36,593 nucleotides of DNA from Synergistaceae bacterium (GTDB lineage: Bacteria > Synergistota > Synergistia > Synergistales > Synergistaceae). The stretch is from contig JAAZCN010000220.1 in NCBI GenBank assembly GCA_012513245.1, positions 1 to 36,593 of the forward strand, in the 5' to 3' direction. Shown piece by piece: positions 7,837 to 15,473 of this stretch; within the stretch, counting starts at the first letter, position 1; each line of letters starts with the position of its first letter. The notes under the pieces were generated by a model. It was not told the origin of the DNA. It saw only the letters and a program-made list of their open reading frames with translations, and ran no database searches. A program made the translations under genes and the position numbers.

Positions 7837-8765
7837 GTAGGTTTAGTTATCAGGTCTAAAAAAATAGAACAGCAGAGCAGATCTGCAGCTCCGCCCGGAC
7901 TGATCCCGGATCTTAAAAATTTTTCTTCGAGGTTTTCTATGGGTAGGTAGTTCTCTGACAGAGGGTCGAACTTTTGGATCGTCTCTTTTACCATCTCTTT
8001 GTATTCATTTTGCCAGAAGTCATAACCTCCTCTGTGGATCACATTGCTGTCTTCGCTGTTGTACATTATTGACAATAGAGCGGCAATATGCGAGCTGTTT
8101 GTTGATGCCCCCATCAAGGAAACACGTCTGAGTTCAGGAAGTCCATAGTTCAGTACTGAGGGAAATCCCTTTTCTGCTTCTCCTCTCGCTCCGGTTATCC
8201 CGTGCATGAGAAAGAGCCTTTCCCCGTTTGTAAGATTTTCTAAAGAAATTTTTTGAGAAAGTGAGCCCAGCTCTTTGGATGTTAGTCCCTTAACAGATTC
8301 AGAAGCGAAACAGACAATATTTTCAGGAGTCAGTTCTTTTCCGGAATAGATGCAGTAGCCGGCTCCGTATAAAAGCAGGGACAAAAGGAATATCAGACCT
8401 TTATGTGTGTTGATGCCTGAAGTTGCGGCAAACATTCTTTTTTCCATCTCAACGCCAATAAACCTGAGACGCCTGAATGCTTCTGAAGGCGAAGTTCCTG
8501 ATAATCCGATCATAGCCTGGTATTCCCAGAAGGGTTCTACCGCCTGGGCGCTTGTTATAAACGTTCGCCAGGTCATATCAACGTGACAGCCCTGACCGAG
8601 AGGATCTACCAAACCGGGCTTAGGCGCTGTAACTATTTCATCTGCGACCGCTTCTGCTGCAGCCTGCCATAACATGCAGGGAGAGAGATGCTTGACTTGT
8701 CTGTTCAGGTGACGGATACTTTCGGTGTGTTTAAAAAAATCAGAGGGTGGCTCGGATCTATGCAA
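7824..8765 (-). CDS. citG: Triphosphoribosyl-dephospho-CoA synthase CitG
   Basis: CitG joins ATP and dephospho-CoA to make the precursor of the prosthetic group of citrate lyase and related lyases. The 313-residue product has the conserved blocks APKPGLVD, CHVDMTW, SGINTHKG, GARGEAEKGFP and SPGGAADLL. TTG 8765 is chosen because GGAGG lies exactly 7 bases upstream (8773-8777); the first internal ATG (8675) lacks a site. None of citC, citD, citE, citF or citX is in the window, so the lyase served is elsewhere or absent. The 5' end overlaps the divergent transglycosylase gene by 6 bases. The assignment is confident. Confidence 0.9.
   Translation of the reverse strand: MHRSEPPSDFFKHTESIRHLNRQVKHLSPCMLWQAAAEAVADEIVTAPKPGLVDPLGQGCHVDMTWRTFITSAQAVEPFWEYQAMIGLSGTSPSEAFRRLRFIGVEMEKRMFAATSGINTHKGLIFLLSLLLYGAGYCIYSGKELTPENIVCFASESVKGLTSKELGSLSQKISLENLTNGERLFLMHGITGARGEAEKGFPSVLNYGLPELRRVSLMGASTNSSHIAALLSIMYNSEDSNVIHRGGYDFWQNEYKEMVKETIQKFDPLSENYLPIENLEEKFLRSGISPGGAADLLCCSIFLDLITKPTCQQ
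8692..8720 (+). promoter_or_regulatory. Putative promoter of the lytic transglycosylase gene
   Basis: TTGACT (8692-8697) and GATACT (8715-8720) are 17 bases apart. The start point near 8727 precedes the GAGGGTGG site and ATG 8760. The whole promoter lies inside the 5' coding part of citG on the other strand. Confidence 0.55.
8743..8750 (+). promoter_or_regulatory. Ribosome binding site fixing the transglycosylase start
   Basis: GAGGGTGG at 8743-8750 lies 9 bases before ATG 8760. The other in-frame candidate, ATG 8787, has no site, and ATG 8688 would precede the likely transcript start. Confidence 0.55.
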
Positions 8766-9734
8766 GATGTAACCTCCGCGTTCAAAATGTGCCTCTTAAC
8801 ATTAACTCAATTCGTTGTCTCCCGCAAGCGTGTTATATTGTCATTATTATTCCTGTTTGCATTTGCCGTCCTTCTCTCTTTCCCTTCGGTCGTATCTATG
8901 TGCCGGAAGGATGTTTCGGAAAAATGGAATGAAGGCTGGTATGCATGGCGTAACAATGACCCTGAGACTGCACTTGGGTGTTGGTCTGAGATCGGTGTTT
9001 CGGGAAATTTTACCGTGAGGCCTTCCAGGATCTGTTATTGGAAGATAAGGGCACTGGAAAAATTAGGGATGTATGCAGAGGCGAAAGATCTCAAGGCTGA
9101 GCTTGCAAGAAAATATCCCTTTGATTTTTATACATTTCTGTTTTTCAAAGACGGCGGCGCCGAAATTTCAAACAGAGCCTGCAGTGTAAAGATAGAAAGC
9201 CTTTTCTATCCCTATCCCTGGAAAAAAGAAGTCTCCGATGCCACAGCAAGGACAGGTATTCCTGAAATAATGATCTGGTCCCTTATGAAACAGGAGAGCA
9301 AGTTCAGAAAAAACGCTGTAAGCAGATCCGGAGCAGTGGGGCTCATGCAGCTTATGCCGTCTACTGCAAAAGATGAAATGCGTTATCTTGGTATCTTTTC
9401 TGCCGAAATAACTGACCCGGAAAAAAACATCCTTATAGGAGCGAGTTATTTTGCGCGCCTCTCACGTAAATTTAAAAGAGACCTCCCCAGAGTGATCGCT
9501 GCATACAATGCCGGTATGATGCCCGTTATTAGATGGAACACACTTTCAGCAGGAGACTGGGTGGAATGGATAGAAGAGATACCCTATTCCGAAACGAGGG
9601 AGTTTGTGAGGGCAGTGCTTCAAAATAGAGAGATGTACAACCTGATATCCGATGAGCATGATGGAAATCCGATCTCTTTTTTAATTTCAGAAAGACCGAT
9701 GCCTGTTGAGAATTTGGCTTTGCTCAGCAGGTAA
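8760..9734 (+). CDS. Membrane-anchored lytic murein transglycosylase (SLT domain)
   Basis: The enzyme cleaves the MurNAc-GlcNAc bond of peptidoglycan with formation of 1,6-anhydroMurNAc. The 324-residue product begins with a basic stretch and one hydrophobic segment (about residues 25-43) acting as signal anchor or signal peptide. A short region of about 110 residues of uncertain fold follows. The SLT domain contains the catalytic glutamate in KQESKF (E179), GAVGLMQLMPSTA and AAYNAG. The tail WVEWIEEIPYSETREFV is typical of the Slt70-like subfamily, here much shorter than E. coli Slt70. The start ATG 8760 rests on its Shine-Dalgarno site. The gene is divergent from and overlaps citG. Confidence 0.88.
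   Translation: MQDVTSAFKMCLLTLTQFVVSRKRVILSLLFLFAFAVLLSFPSVVSMCRKDVSEKWNEGWYAWRNNDPETALGCWSEIGVSGNFTVRPSRICYWKIRALEKLGMYAEAKDLKAELARKYPFDFYTFLFFKDGGAEISNRACSVKIESLFYPYPWKKEVSDATARTGIPEIMIWSLMKQESKFRKNAVSRSGAVGLMQLMPSTAKDEMRYLGIFSAEITDPEKNILIGASYFARLSRKFKRDLPRVIAAYNAGMMPVIRWNTLSAGDWVEWIEEIPYSETREFVRAVLQNREMYNLISDEHDGNPISFLISERPMPVENLALLSR
8773..8777 (-). promoter_or_regulatory. Ribosome binding site fixing the citG TTG start
   Basis: GGAGG on the minus strand, 7 bases before TTG 8765. It lies within the 5' coding region of the divergent transglycosylase gene. Confidence 0.6.
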
Positions 9735-9755
9735 AAATTATCGACATCCATAAAA

Positions 9756-9761
9756 TATAAT
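9756..9761 (+). promoter_or_regulatory. Possible -10 element of the YbaK-like gene
   Basis: A perfect TATAAT lies 30 bases before the TTG start. No convincing -35 is present at 16-18 bases. Confidence 0.3.
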
Positions 9762-9791
9762 TCAGTAAGGCAGAAACGAGGTTGGTTTAGA

Positions 9792-10289
9792 TTGTGTATT
9801 TATAGGGCGACGGAAGAATTTGATCCTGTGGAAGCTGTTAACAGGTATCTTTCAGATTCGGGGTTTGACGGCAGGATATTTCATACGGAAGAAACCATAT
9901 TTACTGTCTCTGATGCCTCATCAGCTGTTGGGGCACCTGAAGAGGAGATCCTTAAAAGTATCCTTCTGAGGGTGAACCGGGGAGAATACTTTGCTCTGGC
10001 TCTGATGTCAGGGATAAATCGCGTTGACACTAAAAAAATCAAAAAGATCCTTGGGAGCTCTCATGTCTCTTTCGCTGATCCTGAAGATTGCTGTAACTGG
10101 TCCGGTTTCAAACCGGGCGGAGTTCCGCCGGTGGGCTATCCCGAACAGCCGAGAACGCTATTGGACGAAGATCTTTTTAAGTATTCCGAAGTGTGGGCTG
10201 CTGCCGGGACCGATCACGAATTTTTCCCGATATCTCCGGAAGATCTGATGAGGATAACCAAGGGAGAAAAGACTGATATCAAAAAGTGA
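9792..10289 (+). CDS. YbaK/EbsC-type aminoacyl-tRNA editing protein
   Basis: This free-standing homologue of the prolyl-tRNA synthetase editing domain probably hydrolyses a mischarged tRNA such as Cys-tRNA(Pro) or Ala-tRNA(Pro). Its 165 residues include the family core: ILKSILLRV with the conserved lysine, ALMSGINRVDTKKIKKILG and the signature FKPGGVPPVG. The start is TTG 9792, with GAGGT 9 bases upstream; no in-frame ATG precedes the conserved region. It follows the transglycosylase gene by 57 bases and ends at a bidirectional terminator. Which tRNA it edits cannot be read from the sequence. Confidence 0.88.
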   Translation: MCIYRATEEFDPVEAVNRYLSDSGFDGRIFHTEETIFTVSDASSAVGAPEEEILKSILLRVNRGEYFALALMSGINRVDTKKIKKILGSSHVSFADPEDCCNWSGFKPGGVPPVGYPEQPRTLLDEDLFKYSEVWAAAGTDHEFFPISPEDLMRITKGEKTDIKK

Positions 10290-10331
10290 CGTATGAAGTT
10301 CATTTATAGCATGTATTATCTGCGATCGACC

Positions 10332-10372
10332 AAAAGATGATCCGGCAGTAACTGTTTGCGAGATCATCTTTT
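10332..10372. terminator. Bidirectional intrinsic terminator
   Basis: Perfect 11-base arms, AAAAGATGATC (10332-10342) and its complement (10362-10372), enclose a 19-base loop, with A and T tracts at the ends. It separates the convergent YbaK-like gene and the unknown membrane protein gene. The stop codon of the latter lies in the right arm. Confidence 0.7.
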
Positions 10373-11179
10373 CCAGCTCAAAACAGCGATTTTTTCCATC
10401 TGAAAGTTCAGCAGAGTCTCAGCTTTGGGAGGTTTCCCGTTTGCAAGGCTGTTGAACTCATTGAGCATCCTGACATACGCCAGTCGCTTGGTAGGAGTAA
10501 ATTCTCCCTGTATACCCGCTCTTAGAAGTATGGAGAGCTGTTTATAAACGTCAGGCACAGGTACGAAAGCAGGTCCCTCCGGAGTCATCCTTATCGTGTA
10601 GATGAAAGAATAACTGTCGCGGCCGCGGAACGAATCTGCCTTGTCATAGGTGGGAACGGCCGGAGAGACATATACGGCTGTTCCTTTGGGTACTACCAGC
10701 TTTGCCGGAACAGCGTCCCATCTTGTGTATTCGTATGGAGTGGTAAATATGTGCGCCTTGGGTGACCAGGTCGTGACCCCTACCCAGAGGTGGGCACCTG
10801 TCCCCTCGAAGTTTGTGAAGGATGTCCGCCAGAGAAGATCCTCTTTCTCATCCTGGTCTACTTTAGAGAGGAATACACTATCCGAAACAAAAGAGAGTCC
10901 GTCAAGCTGTTCTATCTGCTTGACTCCTGCCGGAGTCCTCAGCCAGGCTGAGGTGATCTCACCCTGACTTTGTTCCAGGATAAGTACTATCGGAAAATTT
11001 CCGACTCTCAGAGTCCGTAGATTAGCTCCGCCCGCAGGGATCTCGTTTCCGGGCACCAGATAAATGATCAGGGCAAGGAGCAGGGTGATCACGGGTATTA
11101 TCCAGATGAGATAATTATCGGAGGAAGAGGAAGCAATTTTTTTTCTTTTAGTGGTAGTTGTCTTATCTGTATTATTCAT
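10364..11179 (-). CDS. Unknown single-pass membrane protein
   Basis: I do not recognise this protein. It has 271 residues: a short basic, threonine/serine-rich cytoplasmic N-terminus (TTTTKRKK), one membrane segment at about residues 24-44 (YLIWIIPVITLLLALIIYLV), and a long extracytoplasmic part rich in beta-prone residues. There is no signal cleavage site, lipobox or cysteine pair. ATG 11179 begins 2 bases after the folK stop codon; a GTG at 11194 that overlaps folK is the alternative. It is the last gene of the phosphatase-folP-folK operon, but nothing in it suggests a folate role. It could be a lineage-specific envelope protein. Confidence 0.75.
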   Translation of the reverse strand: MNNTDKTTTTKRKKIASSSSDNYLIWIIPVITLLLALIIYLVPGNEIPAGGANLRTLRVGNFPIVLILEQSQGEITSAWLRTPAGVKQIEQLDGLSFVSDSVFLSKVDQDEKEDLLWRTSFTNFEGTGAHLWVGVTTWSPKAHIFTTPYEYTRWDAVPAKLVVPKGTAVYVSPAVPTYDKADSFRGRDSYSFIYTIRMTPEGPAFVPVPDVYKQLSILLRAGIQGEFTPTKRLAYVRMLNEFNSLANGKPPKAETLLNFQMEKIAVLSWKR

Positions 11180-11181
11180 TT

Positions 11182-11679
11182 CTATATTATCCACTCCATT
11201 TTTTCAACGGGGAGAGCGCATATCATTTCGTCCAGAGTTTTCCCTGTTACCGGATGCCTGAACTGAGGGTCTATCTCTTTCAGAGGTATCAGGACAAAGG
11301 TCCTTTCATGCATATGACGGTGCGGGACAGAGAGATCAGGCGTCTCTATGACGAGTCCCCCTATTGCTATGATGTCGATATCTATCTCACGCGGTCCCCA
11401 TTTCATGCTATTGCTGCGGCCAAGTTTGATTTCAATATTTTTGATCGTTTTGATCATTTCTTCAGGCGATAGTTCTGTTTCAGCGCATACACACATATTG
11501 AGGAACCTTGGCTGATCAGTGAGGCCCCAGGGGGAGGTCTCCCATATCTTACTTCTGTCAATAATGCAAAAACCACTCCGCTCAAGTTCAGAAAGCGCTC
11601 TTGTCAGCATGATGAGCCTGTTTCCCTTGTTGGAGCCCAGAGACATCAAAACTTTGTTTTTTTTAGGCATGATCTGCAT
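11182..11679 (-). CDS. folK: 2-amino-4-hydroxy-6-hydroxymethyldihydropteridine pyrophosphokinase
   Basis: HPPK transfers pyrophosphate from ATP to 6-hydroxymethyl-7,8-dihydropterin, the step before dihydropteroate synthase. The 165-residue product shows SLGSNKGNR near the N-terminus, the WGPREIDIDII catalytic and magnesium motif, and PHRHMHERTFVLIPL. All are canonical and the length is typical. Its start overlaps the end of folP by 17 bases (ATG 11679 with GGAAG 9 bases upstream; ATG 11670 with AAGGGA 8 bases upstream is equally possible), so the two are translationally coupled. Confidence 0.95.
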   Translation of the reverse strand: MQIMPKKNKVLMSLGSNKGNRLIMLTRALSELERSGFCIIDRSKIWETSPWGLTDQPRFLNMCVCAETELSPEEMIKTIKNIEIKLGRSNSMKWGPREIDIDIIAIGGLVIETPDLSVPHRHMHERTFVLIPLKEIDPQFRHPVTGKTLDEMICALPVEKMEWII

Positions 11680-12883
11680 CCCTTATTGCTTCCGCCATCA
11701 TTACCGCCTTTTTGTTTTCCTTTGTATCATGGACCCTTAAAATATCTACTCCTGACCAGGCACAGAGGGAAGAGATCGCTAATGTTCCTTCAAGGCGTTC
11801 AGAAGTATCCTCGCTGTCAGTTGCTCTGCCGATCGATCCCTTTCTTGATGCCCCGACAAGGATCGGTTTTGAATGGATCCGTAAAGACTCTATGTGTCGG
11901 AGAAGGAAGAGGTTCTGGCTGTAGTTCTTTGCAAACCCTATCCCCGGGTCGATGATGATCATTGATGGGTCCACTCCAAAAGAAGAGGCAATTTCGATCT
12001 TTTCATCAAAAAACTCGTTGATTTCCCGAAGTAAATTTTTGTAACTGCACAATGTTCCCATCGTCCGGGGAGTTCCCCTCATGTGCATTATTACCAGCAA
12101 GGCTCCGAATCTGGCTGCTGTACCTGCTATCTCAGGTTCAAACGACAATCCCGAAATATCGTTGATGATGTCTGCACCGGCTTTCAAAGCAGCCTCTGCT
12201 ACATTTTTTCTGGTCGTATCCACGGAGATAGGCATGACAGGAAGATTTTTTCTGATCTCTTTTATTGCCGGTATTATGAGTTTAATTTCTTCGGATTCGG
12301 GTATCCTTGAAGCGCCCGGCCTTGTAGATTCTGCTCCGATGTCCAGTATGTCAGCTCCGTTTTCAGCATGTTCCAGAGCTTTCGCTGTCGTTGCCTCTAT
12401 GTTTCCGTAAGTTCTGCTCTCCTTGTGAAAAGAATCATCGCTGAGGTTGATGATACTCATTAAAAGAGTCCTTTCGCCAAGCGTGATAGTTTGGCCGGAA
12501 GGAAGCAATACTTTTGTCGTTTTTTTTGAAAAAGAGTGAACGGCGCCCCTCAGTGCTTTCACTATCTCAGGAAACCCCCACCACGACATCAACTCAAGTT
12601 TGTCAGCGAGGAAGGATATCTGTTTTACTGTACCGAATATGATGACATCGCTCTCCCTGACCCTGCAGTCTATCGCATGGGCATGTACCGCGGCATCTCC
12701 TCCCCTTGAAAGCATCTCCTGTTTGATGACATTCGCTGCCCTCACATCGACGCAGGAAAGGTATAAAGATCTGATCTCCCTCCTGTTGTCAAAAAAAGGC
12801 AGACTTCTCATGTCTGCTCCTATGGCTTTTAAAGAGTCAGCGAGTTCTCTTGTGTCTCTGAATTTTATCTCGTAAATGGTCAT
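11663..12883 (-). CDS. folP: Dihydropteroate synthase with N-terminal extension
   Basis: DHPS condenses hydroxymethyl-dihydropterin pyrophosphate with p-aminobenzoate. The TIM barrel occupies about residues 130-400 of 406. It contains DIGAESTRPGA, PISVDTTRKNVA, ADIINDISG, IIIDPGIGFAKN, ILVGASRKGSIG and a final RVHDTKENKK. The first loop, usually NVTPDSF, reads NLSDDSF. An unusual region of about 130 residues precedes the barrel; such extensions occur in some anaerobe DHPS proteins and their role is unknown. ATG 12883 is chosen over TTG 12904, which would overlap the upstream phosphatase gene. folK follows with overlap. Confidence 0.93.
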   Translation of the reverse strand: MTIYEIKFRDTRELADSLKAIGADMRSLPFFDNRREIRSLYLSCVDVRAANVIKQEMLSRGGDAAVHAHAIDCRVRESDVIIFGTVKQISFLADKLELMSWWGFPEIVKALRGAVHSFSKKTTKVLLPSGQTITLGERTLLMSIINLSDDSFHKESRTYGNIEATTAKALEHAENGADILDIGAESTRPGASRIPESEEIKLIIPAIKEIRKNLPVMPISVDTTRKNVAEAALKAGADIINDISGLSFEPEIAGTAARFGALLVIMHMRGTPRTMGTLCSYKNLLREINEFFDEKIEIASSFGVDPSMIIIDPGIGFAKNYSQNLFLLRHIESLRIHSKPILVGASRKGSIGRATDSEDTSERLEGTLAISSLCAWSGVDILRVHDTKENKKAVMMAEAIRDADHA

Positions 12884-12896
12884 GTTCTCTTCGTTT

Positions 12897-13538
12897 CTAC
12901 TCAAACTCCTGTACCAGAGGGAGGTCTTTCAAATGTTCTGAATAATTAAGCCCCATGAGACAAAACCCGTGGATATCGTCATGGGTCAGAATGCTGTAAG
13001 ACCCGGTATCCATATGCAGCCGCCAGAACCTTGGTTTTTGTATCCCCATCGCTCCCGAGAGGAGCGGTTTAAGAACTCCTCTGTGGGAAACGACAGCGAT
13101 AGTCTCTCCTCGGTGTTTTTTGATAAGGCGATCAAGCCCGCAGAGCGACCGTTCCATCACCTGATCCAGAGTTTCCGCACCTTCAAGGATAAGGCTCTCC
13201 GGATCGTTGATCCATGTGTTCCACAGTTCAGGCTCTTTCGCCGCAATATCACTTTTAAGGCGGCCTTCCCAAGGGGCAAGTTTTATGTTGCAGAATGAAT
13301 CATCAACAGTAAGCCCGCAGTTACAGCTTTCGCTCATTATCTCTGCTGTTGTAAGTGCTCTTTTAAGAGGGCTTGTATAGACATGGATCAAATTCCTGTC
13401 TTTCATGACCAGAGCAAGCGCTTTGGCCTGTGCGATACCATTGTCATTAAGAGGGAAGTCTACTCGTCCTCTTACACGGTTTTCCCTGTTGCCGGCACAT
13501 TCGCCATGCCTGATAAGATATACGGAGGTTTTTGTCAT
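12897..13538 (-). CDS. Histidine phosphatase (phosphoglycerate mutase-like) family protein
   Basis: The RHGE motif (residues 10-13) supplies the phosphohistidine, and SHRGV near residue 150 supplies the second histidine. SPLKRALTTAEI and the APWEGRLKSDI stretch fit the cofactor-dependent phosphoglycerate mutase/alpha-ribazole phosphatase branch. At 213 residues it has the size of CobC- or GpmB-like phosphatases. It leads the folP-folK operon, so a phosphatase acting in pterin synthesis is possible but unproven. No cobalamin genes are nearby. AGAGG precedes the ATG. Confidence 0.85.
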   Translation of the reverse strand: MTKTSVYLIRHGECAGNRENRVRGRVDFPLNDNGIAQAKALALVMKDRNLIHVYTSPLKRALTTAEIMSESCNCGLTVDDSFCNIKLAPWEGRLKSDIAAKEPELWNTWINDPESLILEGAETLDQVMERSLCGLDRLIKKHRGETIAVVSHRGVLKPLLSGAMGIQKPRFWRLHMDTGSYSILTHDDIHGFCLMGLNYSEHLKDLPLVQEFE

Positions 13539-13604
13539 TTGTTCCTCTTATAGTTTTTTGTCAAAGTGACATATTTAAAAACATTGATCGGTCATTCGGA
13601 GCTT

Positions 13605-13610
13605 ATTATA
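13605..13610 (-). promoter_or_regulatory. Possible -10 element of the phosphatase-folP-folK operon
   Basis: TATAAT on the minus strand, about 67 bases before the ATG at 13538. No good -35 lies at standard spacing. Confidence 0.35.
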
Positions 13611-13701
13611 CATTATTGACGGTCCCTTCTTTTAATAACTCACACAATATTATTTAGGAAAAAAATAAGTAAAAACTACTATATAAATAATCTGACCTGT
13701 C

Positions 13702-13730
13702 TTGACATTTGTGCGAAGCGCTGTTATTCT
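13702..13730 (+). promoter_or_regulatory. Promoter of the hrcA-grpE-dnaK-dnaJ operon
   Basis: TTGACA (13702-13707) and TATTCT (13725-13730) are 17 bases apart. A start point near 13737 places the CIRCE operator at roughly +12 to +38. Confidence 0.8.
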
Positions 13731-13748
13731 TGTCCCGTTGTGAATGAA

Positions 13749-13775
13749 TTAGCACTCGTTATACGAGAGTGCTAA
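13749..13775 (+). promoter_or_regulatory. CIRCE operator (HrcA binding site)
   Basis: TTAGCACTC (13749-13757) and GAGTGCTAA (13767-13775) are perfect 9-base arms around a 9-base spacer, identical to the CIRCE consensus arms. HrcA bound here would block the heat-shock operon at normal temperature. Confidence 0.97.
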
Positions 13776-13781
13776 CAAGGC

Positions 13782-13787
13782 AGGAAG
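13782..13787 (+). promoter_or_regulatory. Ribosome binding site fixing the hrcA TTG start
   Basis: AGGAAG lies 8 bases before TTG 13796. The upstream GTG at 13769 lies inside the CIRCE right arm and has no site. Confidence 0.7.
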
Positions 13788-13795
13788 TGATACCT

Positions 13796-14812
13796 TTGCT
13801 TACAGATAGACAGTTGGAAGTAGTGCTTTCCGTAGTATATGAATACATAAGAAGCGGTGAAAGTGTCGGCTCCCGTACTGTTTCCAGACGGTATCTTACG
13901 GAACATAGTTCTGCCACCATCAGAAATGAGATGTCTGACCTGGAAGAGATGGGCTTCCTGAAACAGCCCCACACTTCTTCAGGCAGGATACCTACGACAC
14001 TTGGCTACAGACTGTATGTTGACTCTGTACTCCAGAGGGTCGATTCTTCAAAGTACAGTAAAGGGTGGATCAGAAACCTTGGTGAGCATCAGAAAGGGGT
14101 AGAGGGCGCACTTGAGTCAGCGTCGGATATCCTCAGCCGTGTATCAAATTATGTGGGAGTCGCTGCAGTAACTCCTTTGGACAAAGTTAAATTCCAGAGA
14201 GTCGATTTTGTCAGGTTGGGTGAGAGAACTCTCTTATTGCTTGTAGTCCTTCAGGGAGGACTTGTGCATCAGAAAGTGATCAGCCTTCCCTGGGATATGA
14301 CGCAGGAGTATATGGACGATCTTTCAAGAAAAATAAATGTATTTGCCGGGTGTGAATGGACTGAGATAAAGAAGTCCCTTAAAACCTACATAACGCAGGA
14401 ACTTCAAGATTACAAATCTGCTTGTACAGCTGCTCTAAGTGAGCTTGAGGGGATAATGACCTCTCCTTCAATAAAAGCATTTACAGGATCTATGAGCCAC
14501 ATGCTTAATCTTCCTGATTTCCAGGATCTAAGCCGAATACAGGCATTATATGAATTTCTGGAACAGGAAGAAGGAATGGTCGAACTTGTTAAAAGCTGTT
14601 CCAAAGAGGGAATAAACATCGTTATAGGAGATGAAAACGAGTCTCCGGCAATGAAAAAATCGGCCATTGTGGCTGCTTCGACGATCTGTAACGGACAAAT
14701 GACAATGATTGGTGTCGTGGGACCTGAGAGAATGGACTACGAGAAGGTAATTACAACGATCGACAGAGTACTTCGGACCATGGACCCGGGACCCGAAGAG
14801 GAGGCTGAATAG
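13796..14812 (+). CDS. hrcA: Heat-inducible transcription repressor HrcA
   Basis: HrcA binds CIRCE and represses the class I heat-shock genes, its activity depending on the chaperonin in known systems. The 338-residue product starts with the winged-helix domain (LTDRQLEVVLSVVYEYIRSGESVGSRTV, then the RYLTEHSSATIRNEMSDLEEMGFL recognition region and the PHTSSGRIPT motif). The dimerisation and GAF-like part follow, ending near MTMIGVVGPERMDY. Start TTG 13796 follows from the Shine-Dalgarno site. The gene lies directly downstream of its operator and 3 bases before grpE. Confidence 0.96.
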   Translation: MLTDRQLEVVLSVVYEYIRSGESVGSRTVSRRYLTEHSSATIRNEMSDLEEMGFLKQPHTSSGRIPTTLGYRLYVDSVLQRVDSSKYSKGWIRNLGEHQKGVEGALESASDILSRVSNYVGVAAVTPLDKVKFQRVDFVRLGERTLLLLVVLQGGLVHQKVISLPWDMTQEYMDDLSRKINVFAGCEWTEIKKSLKTYITQELQDYKSACTAALSELEGIMTSPSIKAFTGSMSHMLNLPDFQDLSRIQALYEFLEQEEGMVELVKSCSKEGINIVIGDENESPAMKKSAIVAASTICNGQMTMIGVVGPERMDYEKVITTIDRVLRTMDPGPEEEAE

Positions 14813-14815
14813 AAG

Positions 14816-15400
14816 ATGCACAAAAGCGATAAAACTAAAGGGACACAAAATGCGGCAGAGAGCGAATGCATTGAAAAAAATGAACAGAAATTACCTTCTT
14901 CGGAAGATTTGATCTTCCCTGAGAATGATCAGGAGAAGTTACTTGAAATTATCGAAAAAATGAAAAAAGAGATAAAAACTCTTACCGAAGAGGCTGCGAG
15001 GGCAAGGGCTGATTATTACAACCTCAGGACAAGAGTTGAAAGAGACAGGGAGAAAAACTGTAAATTTGCAGCGGAAAGATCGATCGAAGAACTTTTGCCT
15101 GTCTTTGAAAACCTGGAAAGAGTCTGTCATGCGTGTGCGGTAGAGGATGAAGATAGTAACCTGTACAAAGGAATGTCTATGATCACAAAGCAGTTTTACA
15201 AAGCTTTAGAGAATCTTGGGCTTGAGAAGGTAGAAACAGATGGTGCATTTGACCCCTCTGTGCATGAAGCTGTTTCGATAGAGCCTGTGGATGACATATC
15301 GAAAGACAACTGTATAATAGGCACCCTCAGAAAGGGCTACAAACTTGCAGGCCGTATTATCAGAGCCCCTCAGGTAAGAGTAGGTAAACACACAGAGTGA
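14816..15400 (+). CDS. grpE: Nucleotide exchange factor GrpE
   Basis: GrpE releases ADP from DnaK. The 194-residue protein has a charged low-complexity N-terminus, the long coiled-coil region (about 40-95, with ARARADYYNLRTRVERD), and the C-terminal beta domain. The latter includes GAFDPSVHEAVSIEP, the GTLRKGYKLAGRIIRAPQVRV signature and a short tail. AGGAGG lies 11 bases before the ATG, within the hrcA terminus. It is the second gene of the CIRCE-controlled operon. Confidence 0.96.
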   Translation: MHKSDKTKGTQNAAESECIEKNEQKLPSSEDLIFPENDQEKLLEIIEKMKKEIKTLTEEAARARADYYNLRTRVERDREKNCKFAAERSIEELLPVFENLERVCHACAVEDEDSNLYKGMSMITKQFYKALENLGLEKVETDGAFDPSVHEAVSIEPVDDISKDNCIIGTLRKGYKLAGRIIRAPQVRVGKHTE

Positions 15401-15473
15401 AATTTTTCTGAATAGGGAAACAAATGAAGCATAAAAATACATAGAGATTAATTTTTTAAGGGAGGAATAAATT

